A stretch of DNA of 64,000 nt from Atrichornis clamosus (taxonomy: Eukaryota; Chordata; Aves; Passeriformes; Menuridae). Made by a program: the position numbers and the translations under genes. The stretch is from the NCBI GenBank assembly GCA_013400975.1, contig WBMZ01010873.1, positions 5,677 through 69,676 of the forward strand, written 5' to 3'. How positions within the stretch are numbered: position 1 is the stretch's first letter; each line of letters starts with the position of its first letter. Of the stretch, positions 52,756 to 64,000 are shown piece by piece. The notes under the pieces are model-generated. The model searched no databases and was not told the origin of the DNA. It was given only the letters and a program-made list of their open reading frames with translations.

Positions 52756-55700
52756 GTGAGTACGAGGGGAGAGCGGGGGGGAGCCGGGCAGGGGCAGCGG
52801 AGCGGGCGCACCCCCGACTCGCTCCCCGCCGGCGCCGCGCAACTTTGCGCCTTTGTTCCCGGTGGCTGGCGCCGTTGCCCAGTCTTGCCCGGGAAAACGG
52901 GCAGAGCCCTGCCTGCACCCGAGGGGGAAGTCAGGCTCCGCGCAGCGACGGGGTGGAGAGGCTGGGGAAGGGAAGAGGCCCCCGCGGTCCCGGGGTGGCG
53001 GCGGTTGTACCCCTGCGGGATGGTACCCGGCGCTCCCCGGGCAGTGGGCTACCCTTCTGTCCCCGCATCCCGGGGGTTGGGATGGGGAGGCCAGTGCTGG
53101 GGGCGCTGCTGAGTCCGGTGCGTTTCTCCCCCATCGCGGAAAATTACTTCCTCCCTGCTAAACCCGCTTCCTGGAGATAAGCCCTTGGCCAGGGGGTGGC
53201 TTGGAGGGGTGATGAGCAGAGGGAGGGCAAATAAAATGCAGCCTCAGTGACACCCCTTTTTATGCCCCGTGGCGACTTAGGGGGGGCGAGGAGGTGCCCA
53301 CCATCCACCATGTCACTTCCCCCTCCTGCTGCAGGTGCGAGGGCAGCTGCCCACTCACGGCACAGGCAGAGCTCAGCTGTGAGACTCTCGTACCCCTCAT
53401 CAGGGCATGATTCCTTCTTTGCCTCCTGCAGCCATCTCTCTGACAGGGATACCTAACCCTCCCCTTGTCCTCTTCCTGCTGTTTCATGGGTGCTGCCAGG
53501 CCTTGGAGGTGCAGGTGACGCAGGACTGTGTGGGCTGGGGCTGCAGGAACACAAGAAAAATGTGGCAGGGCAAGACACAAATCACTTAGATTTCTCCTTG
53601 CATGGAGCAATGCAGGGTTAATTTTCTCATATTAGTGAGTCTCTTGGCCTGAATGGGCGGCTCCATCTTAGCCCTTGGCCTGGGTGGTGGCACAAAAGCT
53701 CAGGAATCCTGACAGAAACATGCTCTCTCTGGGGAAGCACTGGTGCTTGAGCCCTGGAATGTGTCTCAGCTTGCAGAGGGGACCAGCTCCAAATCTGGAG
53801 CAAGTAGAGGCAGGAGCTGCTGAGATGGGAGCTTTCCTCTTGGTCACCTCCTGCCTGGGAATTTGGCAAGAAGACAGAGTCAGGTCCACGGCTTGGGGAA
53901 AAATGCCAGAACGTGGTCTGATTGGTGCCATCCTGAGATGCCTGTGAGCCAGGGGTTGTTCATCCCAGACAGCCTGGCTGGTCCTGTTCCCTGTAGGATC
54001 TTGCTGTTGGCACGGCCAGTTGTCTGTCCACATTTCTGGGAGGTTTTCAGAATCTAAAAGCATTCCCCCTCAAGTGAGCCACCCCCATGGGCTGGTGAGG
54101 ACAGTCTCTGCAGCATGTGTGATGCAAAGGGAAGATCTGAGGGATGAGGAGCAACCAGCTGGCCCAGTCCTGACTCTCTGCCTTTTCTCTGCATGTGAGC
54201 AGAGATCTCTTTCCATCTTCTGTGTCTGTGCCTCTCCTGTGATAAACCACAAGAGGTGGATGGGGGACAGGGGCAGGCACGCACCTCTGCTCTGTGCTTG
54301 TAGTGGTGGCAGATACAGCCTGGTATTGTGAGAGAGCTCGGGAGAGTGCTCAGACCTGCAGCTGGAGCCCAAGTAGAAGGCAAGACTTAGCAGTGGCTGT
54401 CATGGCTCATCACAGCCTCTTCCTGTGCTGAACGTGGAATGACACTGAGGGGATTGTGAGGCCTTCGAAGTGACTGTTGGGGCCACAGAGTGGTGGGATA
54501 TGTAATTGTTGCTTTCAAGAAGGAGCTTTGGTTTCCTTTCTCATGAGGACAAGCTCAAGGGCCTTTCTTAAGGTATTAACACTCCTAGAGCTGGGTATGA
54601 ACTGAGCCAGGATTATTCAGATGCTAGGACCTGCTTTCTTTCCTGTCTGTTTGAGTTGAGATTCCCTTTTATTTCCCAGCTGCCCACTCTGCATTAGTTC
54701 TTCACTCACCAAAAAATTACAAAGTTGTCTTGCAATGGCCATTTCCTATTAGCATACCTGACTGAATCTTCTTGTTCCTGTGTGGCTTGGTCCTTCTCTG
54801 TCCCTTTGTAACATGCCAGTACACCACTCCTTGATTATTTTTTTCCCCTCGTTGGAATTACTCTGGGAGGTCTTCATATTACTCAGTGTTGCCTGATACC
54901 ACTTGCTGATTCACCCTGAACAGTTGCTTTTTCTTTTTTCTTTCTTTTTTTTATACTTCCTTTCTGTTTTAATGAATGAGAAAACTATCCCATTCACTCC
55001 CAATTTAACTTTTGAGAGCAGGGGCAAATGTTAAGGCCACAGCTGCAGAGATGGTCAAATGATTTGTTTGGAAAATTGCAAGTAAACAGGCAAAAGGGGA
55101 ATTTTTAGTAGGGACAACCTCAAAGTGGAAGTGAACTGAATGATCTGTGTAGCTTGACCAAATCCTCTTGCTGCCAAAGAGCAAGGAAGGAATAGCTTGG
55201 CCGTTTGTGACAACTGCCCCTGTACCAGGGCACTGCTGTGTTTTTCAGTCTTTCTCTGAAGAGTGGGAAAGTGGCTAGAACCATGCGGCTAGCTCCACGA
55301 AGCAGGCAGCTGACTAAGGGGGGCCTGGCACAGCACTGCTTACCTCTGCCGCTTGTCTCCTGTTCCCCCATCCCATGCTCTGGCTGCCCATCAGCTGATA
55401 TTTCCCTGCTCTGGCTCCCATTTGGGATGCCACCCAAGCAGTTTGGCTGCCCTTGTGCTGTTCAGCGGTGCGTGTCCCAGCCGTGCTGACTGCGTGGCTG
55501 CAGCTCCAGCTGTCCTGCCTCTCCATTCCGAGAAGCCCCACTGGAGCAGCACACTTATGCGTGGCTGTTCTGTGGTCACAATCATGCTTCCTTCCTCTGT
55601 GGGATGGAATCCTGATCGGTGCCTGAAGTGAGCTGTTACTGGGAGTACGTGGAATGCCAGCAGATAGAATAGCCTGCCCGCTTCCTTGAGAGCTTCAGCT

Positions 55701-56261
55701 GATTTGCTAATCTAAGGGAGTGGCTGTCAGGTATTCAATCTTTCTATGAAATGTGGCTTTTAACCCATTATGAGAGGGCAGATGAAACATCTGCCGTTGC
55801 CTTTATTTGTGTATCTCTATGCTCCAGTGTGTGGCAGTGGCTCTTTGTGTCAGATAGCCGGCGAGCACTGAAGCCTTGTACGATGGTTTGTAATTGCAGG
55901 GTTGCCGGCCACAACTGTGCTGCAGAGTGGCTGTAAATCACTCTGGTTCCAGCCTCTGCTCCTGCACCTCCTCCCTGGGAGGGAAGAATGGTGTAGGTCT
56001 GCGTGTGCGCATGGTGCCTGCAGGGAGAGAGGAGCGGGGGTAGAGGGGGATTGCGTTTGAGCCAGAATATCAGCACAGCAGTGTCGGGGTTGCAGCTGAT
56101 CACCGTCGCCATTTGTCTGTAAGAATCCTGCTGCCTTCAACACTGAGTGGGTCCCTGCCTGTCAGGGGCACTGAGCCACGCTGTGCCCAGAGTGAGTGCC
56201 CCCAGGGACACTACCCCCGTCCAGAGCAATCTCATTGACTGCTCTCTCCTCTGTTACCCAG
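52756..56261 (+). other. ARHGDIB: ARHGDIB intron 1 (predicted)
   Basis: About 3.5 kb between the predicted non-coding exon and the first coding exon. The 5' end is CpG-rich; the rest is ordinary, with a T-rich stretch near 54,930-54,955. No other exon was recognised inside. It is a likely place for blood-cell enhancers, but no specific site was identified. Confidence 0.45.
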
Positions 56262-56272
56262 ACCAAGTGACC

Positions 56273-60714
<4,442 letters not shown>

Positions 60715-61305
60715 GTTCACCCAGTTTGCCTTCCCCCTTCCCATCTCCTTGCCTCCTGCACCAGTCTCCAGGTGGGCCATGCCCACCACTGCTCCGTCCT
60801 GCCACCATGGCCGGCCACAGCCCTGGCAGCCCTTGCCATGGGTGCTGGGGCTCTGTGCCTGCCTTGGTTGATGCACAGCCCTGCAGGCGGCCTTTGCTGC
60901 TTCGTCTCATAGACTGAAAATAACCCAACTGTTCTCACCACCACCCTGTCATGACACATAATGGGTTAAATTGGGAAGCATCTCCCTCCCGCTCTCCCAG
61001 TACTTCCTCCTGTTGTTCCCATCTCTCCTGTACACACTCCGGTCCAGGAAGTGCCTTTTCTAGGAAACAAGATCACCTGGCAGGGTGGACTGGTCCCTGG
61101 AAATTCCCTATCTTGAGTTACACTTGCCATGTGCTCTGACTCATTGTAAATGGTTACCTCCCCTGATGGTCTCCTGGTCTGTATCTGGTGCCCTACCCTG
61201 TTAAAATCCATCCTTGTGCAGGCAAAGCCAGTCAGGGGGAATGCAGCTAGATGCCGTAACAAGACTTCACTGTCCGAAGAATAAAACCAGTTTCTTTCTT
61301 CTTTT
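60715..61305 (+). other. ARHGDIB: ARHGDIB 3' UTR
   Basis: Untranslated tail of about 590 bases from the TGA to the expected cleavage site about 20 bases past AATAAA. A T-rich, then GT-containing stretch (TTTCTTTCTTCTTTTCTGC, TGAGTGTC) follows, as expected downstream of a poly(A) site. The exact end is estimated. Confidence 0.8.
61280..61285 (+). terminator. ARHGDIB: Poly(A) signal AATAAA of ARHGDIB
   Basis: Canonical AATAAA in the context CCGAAGAATAAAACCAG. It is the first such hexamer on the plus strand after the ARHGDIB stop codon and is followed by a U-rich element. Confidence 0.85.
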
Positions 61306-62328
61306 CTGCATGAGTGTCACATTCTTTTCTAGAGCATGTTTTTCAGTGATGGGTATGTGAAGAATGCATTATAAGAAGGCTTAAGAGCATATTTCAGTAG
61401 GGAAATAGTCCTCCTTCAAAACATCAGCCTTACTCTCTAAGCAAATGATTTCAGATCTGTTTCCTTCAGGGATTTCATGAAGCCTTTGAAGCCAGAAGCC
61501 TGGGCTGTGATGGGGGTAGACTCCAAGGGCAGACAGCCCCCACCTCTCATCACAGATGGCAACTGAATGAGCCTAGGAGCTATAACATATCCTCATGTTT
61601 AACACTGTAGCAGCTGTTCCCCAGAGCTAATGCAAGAGCTGCGTGTCGCTGTGGCTAGCGTGCTGGCCAAGCACAAGGGGACATCAGCCTCTGGGATCCA
61701 GCACTTGGAGAGGGATGGTCTTAACACAGCTGGAGTGCCTGGTAACAAAGTTGCAGGGCAGCTGAGATGTCCAGTGCCGTGGGTGGGGATGCACCAAGAC
61801 AGTGATGGTGCAGCTCTCCGAGGCTGGTTCCGGCACAGCAGGGAGGGGCTTTTTCCAGCCAGGCAGTTATCTTAGGAGCTGAAGGCTGTGCCCTAGGCCA
61901 GCTGCTCCCTTCCCACGGCCCTAGGAGTGGTTATGAGTCCCCACAGCAGCTGACGTGTCTCTTGCTGAGGAGAGGACTGGAGCAAGGTGGCATGGCGAGA
62001 AGAAGGCAAGCTGGCACCACGGGCACATCTGTCTTCTTCCCGTGCCTCTTTGTTACCCTGCTTACCAGATGCTCCCCAGTGGGGTGTGCTGGAGATGGTG
62101 ATTCTGCATCCCACAGTAAGTGAGCTTTCCTCCTGCCTCAGGGAAAGGCTGAGGCTGCTGCAGGTAGTCTTCCTTATCCAGGGTATGCTGCACAAACAAT
62201 GTGTTGAGCTTGCCAGAGAGGTGTGTGTGTGAGCTTGTAAGGTTAGGATGCTTGTGTGTGTGTTGAGGGAATCCTCTTTGAACTGCCCTTTGTGTACACT
62301 CTGCCCAACCCTGACCTTTCCTCTCCAG
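61306..62328 (+). other. ARHGDIB-ERP27 interval, ERP27 5' part not resolved
   Basis: About 1 kb between the ARHGDIB poly(A) site and the recognisable ERP27 exon. The ERP27 first exon, with its signal peptide, should end in phase 1. Two ATG frames here do so: 61,630 (ending at CCTG|GTAACA) and 62,095 (ending CAGG|GTATGC). Neither encodes a convincing signal peptide, so I do not call either. A short GTGTGTGTGT run lies near 62,220. Confidence 0.45.
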
Positions 62329-62429
62329 GCACAGCCAGCACCGCAGAGAAACCTATCCTGTTAAACAACATCGCAGATGCCGAAGCCTTCATCAGCAGTG
62401 CAGAGGTGGTGGTCATTGGATTCTTCCAG
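62329..62429 (+). CDS. ERP27: ERP27 exon (partial gene)
   Basis: One 101-base exon between a strong acceptor (CCTTTCCTCTCCAG) and donor CAG|GTGTGT. It starts in phase 1 and ends on a codon boundary. It encodes TASTAEKPILLNNIADAEAF and ISSAEVVVIGFFQ, matching the first part of the thioredoxin-like b domain of ERp27 (human has ..DVPAAMEFIAATEVAVIGFFQ). ERp27 is a soluble ER protein of the PDI family with b and b' domains only and no CXXC active site; it binds unfolded proteins and recruits the oxidoreductase ERp57 (PDIA3). The gene follows ARHGDIB on the same strand, as in human. Later exons, expected to begin with a DLEIPAV-like segment, are not in the remaining 1.6 kb and must lie past the window. 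The first exon was not located. Confidence 0.9.
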
Positions 62430-64000
62430 GTGTGTTCTCAGCACCTCCCCTCCACCAGTTGTGAGCCCTATCCCACCCTGATGAGAGCATGAGGCTGGAT
62501 GTGGTGTAAACACCTGGCAAAGGCAGCTGTTGTCCAAAAAGGTGCTGGGGCTGTTACAGGCATGTGGAGGGATTAAGTGGAAGATCACAAAGAGAATACA
62601 AGGAATTTGGTCTGTGTGTGGAAAAGGAGATGGAGCAAGGAAGGTGAAGAAGGTTGTAGGAGCCCTGGAGCAGGTAAAATAGAAATGCTGCAGGGGAAGC
62701 AAAACAGAAATGTGGGTCTAGAGAAACAGTGTTAGGGGTGAGTGGGAATGTCAGTTGTTTTCTGTAGTCAGCAAAGACAGAGTAAGGCAGTGCCCGTGTG
62801 ATGGGGCCGAGGAAGCCGAGTCTCAGGGAGAAGCATTGGTGCAGGTCCTCTGAAGTCCAAGAGGGTTTGGGCTCAGGCTGCAGCCTCCTTCTAGGGAGGG
62901 TGTAGGCATGGTCTCTGTTTCGCTACTTCGTTCCTCAGAGTTGGTATCCTTGACATCTCTGCCTCTTTTTGTCTAAATTAAATTGAATTCAGTGGTGAGT
63001 GATAGGTACAAGCCCCTGGCCCCCAAAATGGCATGAGTACTTTTCCTCAGAAATAAAAAAGGAAAATATTTATGGAGTGACAGCACTGTAAAATAGAGGC
63101 CTCTTTGACAGGATCATTATTTTTAAGGTCCCCAAGTTGCACCTTTCCCTACCTTTTCTTTGAACTCTGTTCTGCTCTTCTGCCCACACGCTGCCTCATG
63201 TCAGAGAAGGCTTCAGCTTTTGAAAAACAGCTCCTTCTGCAAGCACCTTCCTCCTCCTATGCCTGGGGCTGGAAAGCAGTCTAGCGGGGGGCATCATGCT
63301 CTCGGTATAGGGCAGTGGCATCTCACAGCCCACCACAATGAGGACCGATGGTGCTGCCGCCTGTGCGGTGTGGGCAGCAACAAGTCTGTGATCGCTGTAG
63401 GCTTATGCCCCAGGAGCCTTGTAAGCACTGATCACAGAGCACCAGCCGCCTCGACTTCGGTGCCTGCAGGCAATTTGGAGCTCCCTGGGGGTTGCTCTTG
63501 CAGCGCTAAAGCTGTTGCAAACCAGCCAGGCAATCTGCACACGCAGAATGAAAGTGCTGAGACGCCTCCTTCCCCGAGAGTATCTGGCTGGGATTGTGGC
63601 AGGGCTGTACCCAGAGCCTCCTCCTGAGCTGCAGCAGGGTCATGGCTTCTTTTGTCTTGTGCCACAGTGACCTCCCACTGCAGAATTTCATTCTTCAGAG
63701 CCAGACAGGAGCCTGCTGCCGTGCGGACCCAGCTGCCAGAAGCACGAGGCAGCAGCCAGCAACATGTCGGGCATTCAGTGCCTGAAGCATGACAGGGCTG
63801 CATTTGAACAGTAGATAAAGACGTATGTGTGCCATGAAGACTTGGCCCTCTGCCTGAAAGTATATTCATCCAAATAATGCCCGTGTACTCTGCTCACCAT
63901 AAATTATTTCTCTGCTGCAGCCTTTCAATTCACTGCAGTATGCGGCTCAGCAAGCTTCCCGTATAATGAGCACGGCCTCCTTGACTGGGAACAGCATGCT
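62430..64000 (+). other. ERP27: ERP27 intron, cut by window end
   Basis: No further ERP27 exon was recognised. The region is ordinary, with GC-rich patches near 63,240-63,760. Open frames at 63,160-63,627 (plus) and 63,432-63,869 (minus) overlap each other and show no known domain; they are judged to be chance. Confidence 0.6.

Larger units (their letters stand above)
52390..53060. promoter_or_regulatory. ARHGDIB: CpG-rich region, likely ARHGDIB promoter
   Basis: Base composition turns strongly GC-rich, with many CpG pairs (GCGCAGCGCGGCGCCGGG and GGCGGCGGCGGAGCGCC near 52,500-52,560), and falls back after about 53,060. The block contains a probable non-coding exon ending at a strong donor (AGCCG|GTGAGT, 52,755). 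It is 3.5 kb upstream of the ARHGDIB start codon on the same strand, so it is the natural promoter candidate. No TATA box was seen. Open frames within it on both strands reflect the lack of AT-rich stop codons and are not thought real. Confidence 0.7.

Overview
This is a stretch of vertebrate nuclear genome, almost certainly from a bird. Three things point there: a CR1 retroposon with the typical avian 3' end at about 8989-9230, small spliced genes in the conserved order PDE6H - ARHGDIB - ERP27 (human 12p12.3 order, shown here in the opposite orientation), and compact introns. Most of the window is non-coding. No bacterial, phage, CRISPR or mobile-island features are present.

Layout. Bases 1-60 are a (CAGCC)n microsatellite. 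From about 61 to 34,700 I find no intact gene. This part holds the CR1 fragment, a decayed AGBL3-like (cytosolic carboxypeptidase 3) copy on the minus strand (11,021-11,815), and a short sequence present twice (24,726 and 27,257). PDE6H, the cone cGMP-phosphodiesterase inhibitory gamma subunit, is complete in its coding part on the minus strand (36,121 down to 34,726; three coding exons, 85 aa). From 36.2 to 52.4 kb there is again no recognisable gene. At 50,800-51,810 a roughly 505-bp sequence appears twice in direct orientation on either side of a single N, which looks like an assembly artefact. A CpG-rich region at 52.4-53.1 kb contains a probable non-coding first exon of ARHGDIB, whose five coding exons run from 56,273 to 60,714 on the plus strand (200 aa) and are followed by a 3' UTR with AATAAA at 61,280. 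One exon of ERP27 (62,329-62,429, plus strand) closes the window. The rest of ERP27 lies beyond the right edge, and its first exon could not be fixed.

The three genes are neighbours by old synteny and not by a shared pathway: PDE6H acts in cone phototransduction, ARHGDIB binds Rho GTPases mainly in blood cells, and ERP27 is a redox-inactive ER protein of the PDI family. All exon joins were checked by hand for AG/GT borders and reading phase. I found no credible undescribed system; the points most worth following up are the AGBL3-like pseudogene, the assembly duplication, and the missing 5' exons of PDE6H and ERP27.
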